From contig NZ_JQKP01000001.1 in assembly GCF_000746095.1 (NCBI RefSeq), positions 62,001 to 126,000 of the forward strand: 64,000 nucleotides of DNA, read 5' to 3'. The stretch is from Ferriphaselus sp. R-1. GTDB lineage: Bacteria > Pseudomonadota > Gammaproteobacteria > Burkholderiales > Gallionellaceae. The notes below the pieces were generated by a model. It was not told where the DNA came from and did no database searches. It saw nothing but the letters and a program-made list of their open reading frames with translations. The position numbers were made by a program, and so were the translations under genes. Of the stretch, positions 45,806 through 56,763 are shown one piece after another; positions within the stretch are counted from its first letter, which is position 1, and the number at the start of each line of letters is the position of its first letter.

Positions 45806-45836
45806 ATTCTACCCCAACTTTCGCGCCCGTTATCAA
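45806..45836 (-). promoter_or_regulatory. candidate promoter of the rpe operon
   Basis: On the minus strand TTGATA (45836-45831) and TAGAAT (45811-45806) are separated by 19 bases, slightly long, and lie about 39 bases before the rpe start. A perfect 11-base palindrome GCTTGTCAAGC lies just upstream at 45839-45849. Confidence 0.4.
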
Positions 45837-45875
45837 CCGCTTGTCAAGCCGCTTGAATTCGGTTGAAATGGGGCC

Positions 45876-46262
45876 ATGAACGCAACCCTTACCCCTATCC
45901 CGATCAAGGTTTCCGTTGCCGTAAGGTATCTCGACGAGCAATCTGACGAAGCCGCCGAACGCTACGTCTTTGCCTACACCATCACCATCAGCAACCTGAG
46001 CGAGCTGACGATACAGTTGATGAGTCGCCACTGGATCATCACCGACTCGAACATGAAGGTGCAGGACGTGCGCGGTGAGGGCGTGGTGGGGGAACAGCCG
46101 GTGCTCAAGCCCCGGCAGAGTTTCGAGTACACCAGCGGCACCGCGCTGACCACGCCGGTCGGCACCATGAGCGGCAGCTATTCGATGCAGACCAGCGACG
46201 GCGAGCCGTTCGAAGTCGCCATCCCGCAATTCGTGCTCAGCGTGCCGCGCGTGCTTCACTGA
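45876..46262 (+). CDS. apaG: ApaG/CorD-family protein
   Basis: 128-aa ApaG domain, an immunoglobulin-like beta fold. The conserved block RYVFAYTITISNLS, the HWIITD strand and GVVGEQPVLKPRQSFEYTSG are clear. Its role in proteobacteria is unsettled, with links to Co/Mg resistance and ApaH. Here it is divergent from rpe and followed by a methyltransferase gene after 3 bases. Confidence 0.93.
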   Translation: MNATLTPIPIKVSVAVRYLDEQSDEAAERYVFAYTITISNLSELTIQLMSRHWIITDSNMKVQDVRGEGVVGEQPVLKPRQSFEYTSGTALTTPVGTMSGSYSMQTSDGEPFEVAIPQFVLSVPRVLH

Positions 46263-46265
46263 TCG

Positions 46266-46859
46266 ATGTCCCTGCAGACCAGCTACCGATTCATCGCGCC
46301 GTTCTACGACGTTTTCCTTGAGCGCGCCACGCGGGAAGCGCGGCGGCGCAGTTTGCAGCGACTGCCGATCGAGCCCGCCAAGGTTTTTCTGGGTGGGGCG
46401 GGTACCGGACTCGACTTTCCGCTACTGCCCCCACAGCATGACTACGTCGCACTCGACATCACCGCCGCCATGCTGACCAAAGCCCGCCCGCGCAGTGTCG
46501 GCCTCAATCTGGCACTGGTACAGGGCGACAGCATGGCGCTCCCGTTCGCCGCTGCCAGTTTCGACTGCGTGGTGCTGCACCTGATCGTCGCCGTCGTTCC
46601 GCACCCGGCGCAAGCCCTGGCCGAAGCCGCGCGCGTACTCAAACCCGGCGGCACGCTGCTGGTGTTCGACAAATTTCTGCGTGCCGGGCAAGTCGCTCCG
46701 CTGCGGCGGGCACTCAGCCCCTTGATTGGCCAGATCGCCACGCGCACCGATGTGGTGTTCGAGGAGGTGCTGGCCGCTGTCCCTGAACTGAATCTGCGCT
46801 CCGATGAGGCGGCGCTGGCAGGCGGCTGGTTCCGCCTGATCGAGTTGGAGAAACCATGA
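46266..46859 (+). CDS. class I SAM-dependent methyltransferase
   Basis: 197-aa methyltransferase of the Methyltransf_11/UbiE-like type. SAM motif I is FLGGAGTGLDFPLL, an acidic residue ends strand 2 (VALDIT), then QGDSMALPFAAASFDCVVLHL and the ARVLKPGGTLLVFD motif. The substrate is not evident; similarity to quinone methyltransferases is only at family level. It overlaps mltA by 4 bases. Confidence 0.85.
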   Translation: MSLQTSYRFIAPFYDVFLERATREARRRSLQRLPIEPAKVFLGGAGTGLDFPLLPPQHDYVALDITAAMLTKARPRSVGLNLALVQGDSMALPFAAASFDCVVLHLIVAVVPHPAQALAEAARVLKPGGTLLVFDKFLRAGQVAPLRRALSPLIGQIATRTDVVFEEVLAAVPELNLRSDEAALAGGWFRLIELEKP

Positions 46860-48085
46860 AGACCTTGCAGCAAAAACTGGCGGCATCCCTGATCCTGATT
46901 GGCCTGCTCGCAGGTTGCCAGACTCCGCCGCCGGCTCAACCCGTCGTCGCGCCCGTGTGTCCGCCGCCGGAGGTCGTCGCCCCGGCTAAGCCGTTGCCGC
47001 CCAGCTATGTCGCCAGCCGTTGGGACCAGCTGCCGGACTGGGCTGGTCAGGACCTCGCGCCTTCCTGGACGGCGTTCCAGCAAAGCTGCCGGGGGTTGAA
47101 GAACAAGCCCAACTGGAAAGCGGTGTGCGACCGCGCCTGGCAAGTCGAAACCACCGACAACGCCACGCTGCGCGCCTTCTTTGAGGCCAACTTTACGCCC
47201 TACCAGATCATCAATCCGGATGGCAGCGAGCAAGGCCTGATCACCGGCTATTACGAGCCGCGCTTGTCCGGCAGCCGCACGCCGAGCGAACGTTACCGCT
47301 ATCCGCTGTATGCCGCGCCGGACGATCTGCTGGAGATCGATCTCGCCGAGGTCTATCCGCAGCTCAAGGGCATGCGCTTGCGCGGGCGGCTGAGCGGCAA
47401 GAAGGTCGTGCCGTATTACAACCGGGCCGACATCGACGCGGGCAAGCCGCCGTTGCAGGGGCGCGAGCTGTTCTGGGTGGAGAATGCGGTCGAGCTATTC
47501 TTCCTGCAGATCCAGGGCTCGGGCCGCATCGCCCAGCCGGACGGCACGCTGAGCAAGGTCGGCTATGCCGATCAGAACGGCCATCCCTACATCTCCATCG
47601 GCAAGAAGCTGATCGAGATGGGCGAACTGAAAGCCGAGGAAGCGTCGATGCAGGGCATCAAGCAATGGGCGGCGCGCAACCCTGAGAAGCTGCCCGCTTT
47701 GCTGGCGCAGAATCCCAGTTACGTGTTCTTCCGCGAGTTGCCCGACAGTTTGTCTGCCCCGCTGGGTGCGCTGGGCGTGCCGCTCACCAACGAATACAGC
47801 CTCGCTATCGACCCGCGCAGCATCCCTCTGGGTGCGCCGGTGTTCCTGTCCACCACCCGCCCCAACAGCGAGACACCGCTCAACCGGTTGATGCTGGCGC
47901 AGGATACCGGCGGCGCGATCAAGGGCGCGGTACGGGCGGACTTCTTCTGGGGTTACGGCGACCAGGCGGGTGCGCTGGCCGGCAAGATGAAGCAGAAGGG
48001 GCGGATGTGGATCTTCTACCCGGCGGGCAGCGAACCCAGTGTGGCGAATGGCGGTGGCGCGCCGGCAGGCGGCAGGGCAAACTGA
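46856..48085 (+). CDS. mltA: membrane-bound lytic murein transglycosylase A
   Basis: 409-aa lipoprotein (lipobox LLAGCQ, Cys21) that cleaves peptidoglycan to 1,6-anhydro products. The MltA domain (about 110-275, ITGYYEPRLSGSR) and the 3D domain with catalytic Asp region DTGGAIKGAVRADFFWG are complete. It overlaps the methyltransferase gene by 4 bases (ATGA) and precedes glmS, which supplies cell-wall precursors. Confidence 0.94.
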   Translation: MKTLQQKLAASLILIGLLAGCQTPPPAQPVVAPVCPPPEVVAPAKPLPPSYVASRWDQLPDWAGQDLAPSWTAFQQSCRGLKNKPNWKAVCDRAWQVETTDNATLRAFFEANFTPYQIINPDGSEQGLITGYYEPRLSGSRTPSERYRYPLYAAPDDLLEIDLAEVYPQLKGMRLRGRLSGKKVVPYYNRADIDAGKPPLQGRELFWVENAVELFFLQIQGSGRIAQPDGTLSKVGYADQNGHPYISIGKKLIEMGELKAEEASMQGIKQWAARNPEKLPALLAQNPSYVFFRELPDSLSAPLGALGVPLTNEYSLAIDPRSIPLGAPVFLSTTRPNSETPLNRLMLAQDTGGAIKGAVRADFFWGYGDQAGALAGKMKQKGRMWIFYPAGSEPSVANGGGAPAGGRAN

Positions 48086-48130
48086 TGGCCGGGGCGGTCA
48101 TCACCCGGATCACCCTACCGGCTAACCGTA

Positions 48131-48136
48131 TATAAT
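48131..48136 (+). promoter_or_regulatory. -10 box of the glmS promoter
   Basis: A consensus TATAAT 49 bases upstream of glmS in the 99-base gap after mltA. The expected -35 position (GATCAC near 48108) is a poor match, so the box is probably part of a weak or activated promoter. Confidence 0.45.
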
Positions 48137-48184
48137 CGCGGCTTGGTGCGGGCTGGCCCGTCGCTCGAATTCTTGAGGTGAATC

Positions 48185-50011
48185 ATGTGTGGAATCGTAG
48201 GTGCAATCGCTCAGCGTAACGTCGTTCCCATCCTGCTAGAAGGTCTGCGCCGACTGGAATATCGCGGCTATGACTCGGCAGGTGTGGTGGTGGTCAGCGA
48301 CGGCCAGCTCGAACGGGTGCGCAGCACCGGGCGTGTGGCCGAGTTGATGGAAAAGAGTGCGGATACGCGCGGGCTGCTGGGCATCGCCCATACCCGCTGG
48401 GCCACTCACGGCGTGCCCAGTATCCGCAATGCGCATCCTCACGTCAGCCGTGATCGCGTCTCCGTGGTACATAACGGCATCATCGAGAACTACGAAGAAC
48501 TGCGCACCCGACTGGAGGCGCAGGGATATGAGTTCACCTCCGACACCGATACCGAGGTCATCGCCCATCTGGTCCACAACCACTATGCGCAAGGCAAGAC
48601 CTTGCTGGCTTCGGTGCTGGAGACCCTGGCCGAACTGATCGGCGCGTATGCCATCGGCGTGGTCGCCGCCGACGATCCCGACCGCCTGATCTGCGCGCGC
48701 AAGGGCAGTCCCCTGTTGCTGGGGGTGGGCGTGCAGGAACACTTCATCGCTTCCGACATGTCTGCGCTGCTTCCCGTGACGCAGCGTGTCGTCTATCTGG
48801 AAGAGGGCGATGTCGCCGAGATCGGCCTGCTGAGTTACCGCATCTTTGACGCGGGCGGCAGTCCGGTCGAGCGTCCGGTCCATACCAGCGAACTGAGCAA
48901 CGAAAGCGTCGAGCTGGGCGAATACCGTCACTTCATGCAGAAGGAGATCTACGAGCAGCCGCAGGCGGTGTCGAACACGCTGGAGGCAGTGTGCAACAGC
49001 CAATCGCTGATCCCTGGCATCTTTGGCGCGGAAGCACCGGCGATCTTCGCCGATATCGACAGCATCCTGATCCTGGCGTGCGGCACCAGCAGTCATGCCG
49101 GCATGGTGGCGCGCTATTGGCTGGAAGAGATCGCGGGCATCCCTTGCTCGGTCGAGATCGCTAGCGAGTACCGCTACCGCGTCAGCGTCGCCAACCCCAG
49201 AACGCTGGTGGTGACCATCTCCCAGTCGGGCGAGACGGCGGACACCCTGGCGGCGTTGAACTATGCCAAGTCGCAGGGCATGGGGCACACCCTGAGCATC
49301 TGTAACGTCCCGGAGAGCGCGCTGATCCGCAACTCCAGACTGCGCTTCCTGACCCGCGCCGGTCCCGAGATCGGGGTCGCCTCGACCAAGGCCTTCACCA
49401 CCCAACTGGCGGCGCTGTTCCTGCTGACTCTGGTGCTGGCCAAGCAGCGTGGTCGCCTCGACCATGCGGACGAACAGCGGCATCTGCATGAGTTGCGCCA
49501 CCTGCCCAGCGCCATCCAGGCTGTGCTGCGGCTGGAGCCGGCCATCGCCCGGCTTGCTGAGCGCTTCGCCGACAAGCACCATGCCCTGTTCCTCGGGCGC
49601 GGCCTGCATTACCCGATCGCCATGGAAGGCGCGCTCAAGCTCAAGGAGATCTCCTACATCCACGCCGAGGCCTACGCGGCGGGCGAACTCAAACACGGCC
49701 CGCTGGCTCTGGTGGACAAGCACATGCCGGTGATTGCCGTCGCGCCGAACGATGTTCTGCTGGAAAAGTTGAAGTCGAACCTGCAAGAGGTCAAGGCGCG
49801 CGGCGGCGAGCTGTACGTGTTCGCTGATGCCGATACCCGCTTCGAATCGAGCGAGGGCATCCACGTGATGCAGATGCCGGAACATGCGGGCTACCTCAGC
49901 CCCATACTCCACACCATCCCGCTCCAGTTACTGTCGTATTACGTGGCGCTGCAAAAGGGGACGGATGTGGACAAGCCGAGAAATCTGGCGAAATCCGTTA
50001 CGGTGGAATGA
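48185..50011 (+). CDS. glmS: glutamine-fructose-6-phosphate aminotransferase
   Basis: 608 aa. It makes glucosamine-6-phosphate for peptidoglycan and LPS. The N-terminal glutaminase has Cys2 (MCGIVGA) and RWATHG; two SIS domains follow ([11 protein letters not shown] and [19 protein letters not shown]) and the protein ends with KSVTVE. Good ribosome site TTGAGGTGAATC. Full length. No ribozyme is expected or seen upstream. Confidence 0.97.
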   Translation: MCGIVGAIAQRNVVPILLEGLRRLEYRGYDSAGVVVVSDGQLERVRSTGRVAELMEKSADTRGLLGIAHTRWATHGVPSIRNAHPHVSRDRVSVVHNGIIENYEELRTRLEAQGYEFTSDTDTEVIAHLVHNHYAQGKTLLASVLETLAELIGAYAIGVVAADDPDRLICARKGSPLLLGVGVQEHFIASDMSALLPVTQRVVYLEEGDVAEIGLLSYRIFDAGGSPVERPVHTSELSNESVELGEYRHFMQKEIYEQPQAVSNTLEAVCNSQSLIPGIFGAEAPAIFADIDSILILACGTSSHAGMVARYWLEEIAGIPCSVEIASEYRYRVSVANPRTLVVTISQSGETADTLAALNYAKSQGMGHTLSICNVPESALIRNSRLRFLTRAGPEIGVASTKAFTTQLAALFLLTLVLAKQRGRLDHADEQRHLHELRHLPSAIQAVLRLEPAIARLAERFADKHHALFLGRGLHYPIAMEGALKLKEISYIHAEAYAAGELKHGPLALVDKHMPVIAVAPNDVLLEKLKSNLQEVKARGGELYVFADADTRFESSEGIHVMQMPEHAGYLSPILHTIPLQLLSYYVALQKGTDVDKPRNLAKSVTVE

Positions 50012-50036
50012 GTCTGCTCCGGAGCCGCCCATAGCG

Positions 50037-50975
50037 ATGAGAAGACTGGCCTGCGCATTCCTGTGGTCGATAGGCTTGGCGGCGTGTGCTACTCCGCCCG
50101 CCGTGCCGCTTCCGCCGCCTGAGCCGGTGGCGGTCGAGCGCCCTCCGGCCCGCATTGCACTCGCGCTGGGCGGCGGCGCGGCGCGCGGTTTCGCACACGT
50201 CGGTGTCATCAAGGCACTGGAGGCGCAGGGCATCAGCCCCGACATCGTGGTGGGGACCAGTGCCGGGTCGGTGGTCGGCGCGCTCTATGCTGCCGGGCTC
50301 AACGGCTTCCAGATCCAGGAGCTTTCCATGGGCATGGCGGAAGAGCAGGTCGTCGATGGCTCGGGCATGTACCGCTGCATCGCCGAGACTGCCGTTTCCA
50401 ACAAGCGCGGCTGTATCAAGGGACAGGCCTTGCAGGATTTCGTCAACAAGAACGTCGGCGGTCGTCCGATCGAGCGACTTCACAAGACCTTCGCCGCCGT
50501 CGCCACCCATCTGGCTTCAGGCGAGATGGTGGTGTTCCGCACCGGCAACACCGGAATGGCGGTGCGCGCCTCCTCCTCCGTGCCGGTGTTCTTCGAGCCG
50601 GTCAACATCGGCGGGCAGGATTATGTCGATGGTGGCCTGGTCGCGCCGGTCCCGGCTCGGGTGGCGCGTTCCATCGGTGCCGATTTCGTTATCGCGGTGG
50701 ACATCTCGGACCGTCCGCAGGATCGCAAGACCAGCGGCATGACCGACATCCTGTGGCAGACTTTCTCCATCTTCGGGCAGACCCTCAACCGTCACGAGCA
50801 CTCCAGCGCGGACATCGTGATCCGTCCGGTCACCACCGGCTTGCCGTCCGCCGATGTGAGTGGCCGCAACAAGGCCGTGCTGGAAGGCGAGAAGGCGGTC
50901 GCTGCCATCCTGCCGGAGCTGAAGGCCAAACTGGCGAAACTGAACGAGAAGAAGCGCGTGGCCGGGATGCTGTGA
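50037..50975 (+). CDS. patatin-like phospholipase (RssA type), lipoprotein
   Basis: 312 aa. A lipoprotein-like N-terminus (LWSIGLAACAT, Cys near 18) leads into a patatin domain with oxyanion loop GGGAARGFAHVG, nucleophile Ser in GTSAGS and catalytic Asp in DGGLVAP. It predicts a lipid acyl hydrolase at the membrane. The short downstream tail is Lys/Glu-rich. It follows glmS by 25 bases and converges on the MacB-like permease gene. Confidence 0.88.
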   Translation: MRRLACAFLWSIGLAACATPPAVPLPPPEPVAVERPPARIALALGGGAARGFAHVGVIKALEAQGISPDIVVGTSAGSVVGALYAAGLNGFQIQELSMGMAEEQVVDGSGMYRCIAETAVSNKRGCIKGQALQDFVNKNVGGRPIERLHKTFAAVATHLASGEMVVFRTGNTGMAVRASSSVPVFFEPVNIGGQDYVDGGLVAPVPARVARSIGADFVIAVDISDRPQDRKTSGMTDILWQTFSIFGQTLNRHEHSSADIVIRPVTTGLPSADVSGRNKAVLEGEKAVAAILPELKAKLAKLNEKKRVAGML

Positions 50976-50986
50976 CCGTTGCGCGG

Positions 50987-52203
50987 CTACTGGAAGCGCA
51001 ATGCCTCGATCGGCCTGAGCCGTGATGCCTTCCTGGCCGGATACAGACCGAAGAACACCCCCACCGCCACGGATACGCCGAAAGCCAGCAGGATGGGCTG
51101 AGCGGTGACGTGTACCGGGATCTCGGCGAGCTTGCCGATGGCGGTGGCCAGCCCCGCCCCGAGCAGGATGCCGATCACGCCGCCGGTCACGGTGATGATG
51201 ATGGATTCGAGCAGGAACTGGGTCAGGATGGTGCGGCGATCCGCGCCTATGGCCATGCGGATGCCGATCTCGCGGGTGCGCTCGGTGACCGATACCAGCA
51301 TGATGTTCATGATGCCGATGCCGCCTACGAACAGCGAGATGGAGGCGATGGCACCCAGCAGCAGCGACAACATGCCGGTTACCTCCGAAGCGGTCTCGGC
51401 CACCGAGGTCATGTTGGTGACACCGAAATCGTTCTCGGCCTTTTCGCGGATGTGATGGCGCTGGCGCAACAGTTCGGTGATCTGGCGTTCCAGCGAATTC
51501 AGGCTGGCCGAGCTTTCCGCCTGCACCATGATCATGCCCACCGCCGTGCGGAACGGGCCGCCCAGGAGCTGGCGTTGGGCGGTGGTGACCGGCACGATGA
51601 TGGAGTCGTCCTGGTCGCGGCCATCCATGCTTTGCCCTTTCTGGCTGAGCACGCCGATCACGGTGAACGGCTGCCCCTTCACCCGGATGACCTGACCGAT
51701 GGGGTCCTCGCTGTCGAACAGGTTCTCCACCACTTTCTGGCCCAGGATCACCACGCGGGTCGCGCTGGAGATGTCGGACTCGCTGAAGCTCCGCCCCCGT
51801 TCCACGCGCCAGTCGCGCAGTTCCAGATATTCCGTGTTCACGCCCAGCGCCGAGGTGTTCCAGTTGTTCGGGCCATAGACCAGTTGCACGAAGCCGGTGG
51901 AGATGGGCGAGGCGTACAGCGTCGGGGCCAACTCGTGGATGGCGGCGACATCGCCCAGCGTCAGCGTCGGCATTCCGCCCATGCCGCTGCGCACGCCGCC
52001 GGAACGCGCCGAGGCGGAGTTGACGATGAGCAGGTTCGCCCCCATGGAGTTGATGGTGCCGATGACCTTCTGCTGCGTGCCCTGGCCGATGGCGACCATC
52101 AGCACCACCGCCGCCACGCCGATGGTGATGCCCAGCGCGGTGAGGAAGGTGCGCAGGCGGTTGGCCAGCATGGCCTGCCAGGCTTCGCCGAGCAAGGTCG
52201 CGA

Positions 52204-52207
<4 letters not shown>
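50987..52207 (-). CDS. MacB-like ABC exporter permease
   Basis: 406-aa MacB/FtsX-type permease: one N-terminal transmembrane helix, a large periplasmic MacB_PCD domain (about 45-240) and three C-terminal helices with the FtsX motif (MLSLLLGAIASISLFVGGIGIMNI split by position, TREIGIRMAIGA). Its ATPase is a separate gene just upstream, overlapping by 4 bases. With the adaptor and TolC-like genes it forms a complete tripartite exporter. Confidence 0.92.
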
Positions 52208-52914
<707 letters not shown>

Positions 52915-52915
52915 G

Positions 52916-54097
52916 TCATTGCAGGCGGATGGGTGGGGCCGAGGCGTTGCTCTTGGCGGACTTGTCCGGTTGGGTGTCCTCCACGACCACGGCATCGCCC
53001 GCCTTCAGCTCGCCCTCGACCACTACGCTGAACTTGCCATCCGAGGCGCCCACCAGCAGCGGGATCTGCTTGAGCTTCTCAGCGTCCAGCACATAGACGC
53101 TGCCGCGCAATGTGCCGGGCTGTACCGGCAAGCCTTTCTTCTGCGCGCCGTTCTTGCGGTTGGCGCGTTCGGCCCCTTCCGGGCGGAAGCGCAGCGCGGC
53201 ATTCGGCACTTTCAACACTTCCGTCTTTTCGGCGGTGACGACACCGACGTAGGCCGTCATGCCCGGCAGCAGCAGGCTGTCCGGGTTGTCTACGTCGATC
53301 ACCACGTTGTAGGTCACCACGTTCTGCTGGGTGGTCGGGTTCAGGCGGACCTGCCGCACCAGCCCCTTGAACTGGCGGCCAGGGAAGGCATCGACGGTGA
53401 AGCTGGCTGGCTGCCCGGCGCGGATGTTGCCGATGTCGGCTTCGGCGAAACTGGAGTTGATCTGCATCTTGGACAAGTCCTGCGCGATCTGGAACAGCAC
53501 CGGAGCTTGGAACGAGGCGGCGACCGTCTGCCCCACGTCGATCTGGCGCGACACCACTACGCCGGACACCGGCGAGCGGATCTGTGTGTAGCCCAGATTG
53601 GTGCGGTCGCGTGCGGCCTGGGCCTCGGTCAGCGTGAGCTGGGCACGCGCGGCCTTCAGCGCCTGCACGGCGGTCTCCAGCTCCTGTCGGCTGGCGTATT
53701 CCTGCGCGTACAGGCTGCGGATGCGCGCCTCGTTGGCCTGTGCCAGGTCCAGACTGGCGCGTGCGGAGGCGACGCTGGCCGCGCTCTGTTGCGCCTGCGC
53801 CTGCACCAACGCCGGGTCGAGTTCGAGCAGGACTTGACCCGCCGTGACGTGATCGTTGAAGTCAGCGTGCAGGCTTTTGACGATGCCGGAGACCTGGCTG
53901 CCGACGCTGACCAGCGTCACCGGATTCAGCGTGCCGTTGGCCGACACCGTCTGCGTCAGCGCGCCGCGCTCGACGGCTTCGGTCAGATAACGCGGGTTGG
54001 GTGAGGATGATCTGGGCAGCAGCCAGACGGCGGCGGCAACGATGCCGAGCACGGTGCTGGCGAGCAATATCTTTTTGACGGTGGGGGAAAGGGGCAC
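52916..54097 (-). CDS. MacA-like periplasmic adaptor (RND/HlyD family)
   Basis: About 393 aa. N-terminal membrane anchor (KKILLASTVLGIVAAAVWLL), a barrel-sandwich (SVGSQVSGIVKSLHADFNDHVTAGQVLLELD in two parts), a coiled-coil hairpin (about 95-165) and a membrane-proximal domain. The GTG at 54097 is preferred because GAGG is then 5 bases upstream; GTG 54103 would overlap that site. It links the MacB-like permease to the TolC-like channel encoded 7 bases upstream. Confidence 0.9.
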   Translation of the reverse strand: MPLSPTVKKILLASTVLGIVAAAVWLLPRSSSPNPRYLTEAVERGALTQTVSANGTLNPVTLVSVGSQVSGIVKSLHADFNDHVTAGQVLLELDPALVQAQAQQSAASVASARASLDLAQANEARIRSLYAQEYASRQELETAVQALKAARAQLTLTEAQAARDRTNLGYTQIRSPVSGVVVSRQIDVGQTVAASFQAPVLFQIAQDLSKMQINSSFAEADIGNIRAGQPASFTVDAFPGRQFKGLVRQVRLNPTTQQNVVTYNVVIDVDNPDSLLLPGMTAYVGVVTAEKTEVLKVPNAALRFRPEGAERANRKNGAQKKGLPVQPGTLRGSVYVLDAEKLKQIPLLVGASDGKFSVVVEGELKAGDAVVVEDTQPDKSAKSNASAPPIRLQ

Positions 54098-54104
54098 GGT
54101 CACC

Positions 54105-55472
54105 TCAGTGGATCAAAGTCGTTTGCGTCAGGTCGAGTTCGCCTATGGCCTGGGCCAGGGCGAAGCGGCTGGCGAGGAAGTTGTAGCGCGCGGTGATGCG
54201 CTGCTGGCGCGCGCTGGCGAGTGTGGATTGCGCGGTGAGCACGTCGAGCAGGTTGCCCAGTCCGGCCTTGTAGCGCCCCAGCGTCATACGCTCGGATTGC
54301 TCGGCTGAGGCGACCAGGTCATCGGCCATGCGCAGTGCCTGACTGCCGGTCAGCAAGGACTGGTAGGCTTTCCATACGTCCAGCGCGATCTGGTTGGCGA
54401 GGCGGTCGCGGTCGGCGATGCGGCTTTCCACTTGCGCCTCGGCGGCGCGGGTCTGGTAGGTGGTGCGCATGCCGGTGAACAGCGGGATGTTGAGCGATAC
54501 GCCGATGCTGTTGCCGCGAGTATCCGGGGTGCCCGAGTTCGCATTGCGCGACGTGGTGGCATTCAGGTTGACGCTGGGGCGGCCACTGGCACGTGCAGCC
54601 TCCACTTGCGCCTCGGCGGCCTTGATCTGCGCTTCGGCGGCAACCAGGTCGGGACGCTGTCGGCGTGCCTCGGCGATGAGCTGACCGATGGCCTGCTCGA
54701 CCTGCGGGTCCGGGGACAGATCTGCATCTTCGGCCAGGTTCAGCGGCTGATCGGCATCGAACCCCATCAGGTTGGCGAGGGTGCCAGCCGCCGTGGCCGC
54801 ATTGCCTTCCGCCGTGATGCGGTTGAGCGTGGCTTGCGACAGGGCGGTCTGCGCCTGCATGCGGTCGGCGGGGGTCGCGCTGCCGCTCAGATAGCGCGCC
54901 TGGGCGGCGGTCAGACTCTCCTGTGCAGCAGCCTCGGCGGTGCGGGTCGCCGCGACGGAGGCACGCGCCGAGCGCAGGGAGAAATAGGCTTGCGCCGTGC
55001 TCAGCCACAGGGATTGCAGGCTGGCATCGCGTGTCGCGTTGGCGGCGATCAGCAGCTGTTGCGCGTTCTCCAGGTTGGCGGCACGGCCCCCGAAATCCAG
55101 CAGCAGATAACTCGCGGTCAGTCCGACACTCTGTCCGTGGTTGGTGGTGGTCGGAGCGATGCCGCTCTGCGACTGGTTGCGCGTGGCATTGGCGCTGGCG
55201 GAGAGCGTGGGCAGATAGTTGGACAGATTGACTCCGAGCTGTGCTGCCTGCGCCCGCGAGTTGGCCCACAGCCCATGCGTCTGGGGGTTGTGGCACAGGG
55301 CGAGATCGACGACATCCTGCAAGGCGAGCGGGCGCTGGATGCGTGCGCTGTCACAGGCGCTTGCTTCCGCTCGGCGCGTCGTCCCGGTGGACAGCGGATC
55401 GGCGAAATCCCAGGCGAGCGCCATCGCCGAGTGGCACAAGGTCAGAGCGGCAAACAGGAGGCGAGGACTCAT
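54105..55472 (-). CDS. TolC-family outer membrane channel of the MacAB-like exporter
   Basis: 455 aa. Signal peptide (RLLFAALTLCHSAMALA), then two OEP repeats (about 50-240 and 260-440) with LALCHNPQTHGLW and VEAARASGRPSVNL. The C-terminal repeat has GRYKAGLGNLLDVLTAQSTL. It differs from the TolC-like protein at the left edge of the window. As part of the macA-macB set it is the dedicated outer channel. Confidence 0.92.
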   Translation of the reverse strand: MSPRLLFAALTLCHSAMALAWDFADPLSTGTTRRAEASACDSARIQRPLALQDVVDLALCHNPQTHGLWANSRAQAAQLGVNLSNYLPTLSASANATRNQSQSGIAPTTTNHGQSVGLTASYLLLDFGGRAANLENAQQLLIAANATRDASLQSLWLSTAQAYFSLRSARASVAATRTAEAAAQESLTAAQARYLSGSATPADRMQAQTALSQATLNRITAEGNAATAAGTLANLMGFDADQPLNLAEDADLSPDPQVEQAIGQLIAEARRQRPDLVAAEAQIKAAEAQVEAARASGRPSVNLNATTSRNANSGTPDTRGNSIGVSLNIPLFTGMRTTYQTRAAEAQVESRIADRDRLANQIALDVWKAYQSLLTGSQALRMADDLVASAEQSERMTLGRYKAGLGNLLDVLTAQSTLASARQQRITARYNFLASRFALAQAIGELDLTQTTLIH

Positions 55473-55488
55473 GAAGGCGGCTGGCGCG

Positions 55489-56217
55489 TCAGCGTATCTC
55501 GATGGTGCCGGACACGCGCACCGTCACCGGCGTGGTTCCGGCGGCGAACTCGGGTGCGGGCATGCCCGCATCGGCAGCGCTGCGCAGCAACGACATCGGC
55601 ATCACGCCCAGGTTGCCGCCATCGTCGATGACCAGATGGCGCACCGTGTAATCCTGCGCGCTCATGGCCCCGGTGACGACTTGGGCGCGTTTGCGGAACG
55701 CCTCCATGGCTTCGACTATCAAGCCGTCGCGGGCGAGCTGGCGGGTGGCGGGGGCCAGGCTGAAACTGATCCCGGTGAGTTGCAGGCTGTCCTGCAACTG
55801 GGCGATGAGTTGGGCGGCGGCCTGGAAATCCTTGCTTTCCAGCCGCAGGTCGGCATGGCCGCGCCAGCCCGTGAGTTGCCCGTTCTTGCCGTACACCGGC
55901 AGGGTGAACTGGTTGCCGCTGCTAACCAATACCGACGGGAATGTACGCGCCAGGCGCAGGCCGGAATCGAGTGTGCCGGAGAGGCGGCTGGCGACCTGGG
56001 CGGGGTCGCGTTCGGTCAGTTCCACGCTGAGTTGCGCCGACATCAAATCATTGCTGACCTCGCGACTGGCTTCGCAACCGAAGTCGACCGACGGGTGGTC
56101 TGCGGCCCAGACAGGTGCGGCGGGGATGAGTGCAAACAGTAGCGGCAGGCTGGCTATCAGTCCGCGCCGATGCGGGCGGTGGCACGGCGGGCGCGTAGGG
56201 ATGGTGTGCTGTTCCAT
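55489..56217 (-). CDS. SIMPL-domain (DUF541) periplasmic protein
   Basis: 242 aa with a long basic N-terminus and signal (IASLPLLFALIPAAPVWA). The SIMPL/DUF541 domain follows, with SVELTERDPAQVASRLSGTL and a C-terminal PVTVRVSGTIEIR strand typical of the family. Function is poorly known, with links to oxidative-stress and outer-membrane proteins. It heads the exporter gene set (16 bases before the TolC-like gene). Confidence 0.85.
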   Translation of the reverse strand: MEQHTIPTRPPCHRPHRRGLIASLPLLFALIPAAPVWAADHPSVDFGCEASREVSNDLMSAQLSVELTERDPAQVASRLSGTLDSGLRLARTFPSVLVSSGNQFTLPVYGKNGQLTGWRGHADLRLESKDFQAAAQLIAQLQDSLQLTGISFSLAPATRQLARDGLIVEAMEAFRKRAQVVTGAMSAQDYTVRHLVIDDGGNLGVMPMSLLRSAADAGMPAPEFAAGTTPVTVRVSGTIEIR

Positions 56218-56232
56218 GTGTCGTGCCAGGAC

Positions 56233-56712
56233 CTAGAGCGAACGCCGGGACACCCGGCGCGCGCCGTTATAGCGCGCGCGCCAATAGCCGACGTTGAGGT
56301 TTTCGATGCGTATGCTGCTGCCGATCCGGGGGGCGTGGATGAACTGCGATTCGCCCAGATAGATGCCGACGTGGGAGAACGGTTTGCTGGTGGTCTTGAA
56401 GAACACCAGATCGCCGGGAGTCAGGTGGTGGAGTTCGATGTGGTCGCCTAGGCTGGACATCTCCCGGCTGGTGCGTGGCAGTTTCATGCCCAGCGAGTGG
56501 TCGAACACGTGTTGCACGAAACCGCTGCAATCGAAACCGTCCGCCGGGGCCTCACCACCGGGCCGGTACGGCGTACCGTCCAGGCTCATGGCGTAGAACG
56601 TCATGTCGTTGATGGCCGGGTCGCCGCTCTGCAGCGAGCCGCCCTCTTTCGGAGGCGAGCTGGTACAGGCGCTGACCAGCATGAGCATGAGCAGGGGCAG
56701 GAGTTTCTTCAT
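56233..56712 (-). CDS. NlpC/P60 peptidoglycan endopeptidase lipoprotein
   Basis: 159 aa with lipobox (LMLVSACTSS, Cys16) and a full NlpC/P60 domain: catalytic Cys62 in DGFDCSGFVQ, His in FSHVGIYLG and the polar third residue region FIHAPRIG. Cleaves peptide stems of murein. The start at ATG 56712 is set by the signal peptide. It is divergent from a short secretin-like gene (51-base gap). Confidence 0.93.
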   Translation of the reverse strand: MKKLLPLLMLMLVSACTSSPPKEGGSLQSGDPAINDMTFYAMSLDGTPYRPGGEAPADGFDCSGFVQHVFDHSLGMKLPRTSREMSSLGDHIELHHLTPGDLVFFKTTSKPFSHVGIYLGESQFIHAPRIGSSIRIENLNVGYWRARYNGARRVSRRSL

Positions 56713-56763
56713 GGGCGGGAATTTACGGTAGAGTGGCGGACGTGTAAAGCGGATGGTAGGGAC

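Noticed and set aside
45841-45869. TTGTCA-N17-TGAAAT as an apaG promoter
   Set aside because: The -10 would end 6 bases before the start codon, leaving no room for a leader or ribosome site. A leaderless transcript is possible but unsupported.
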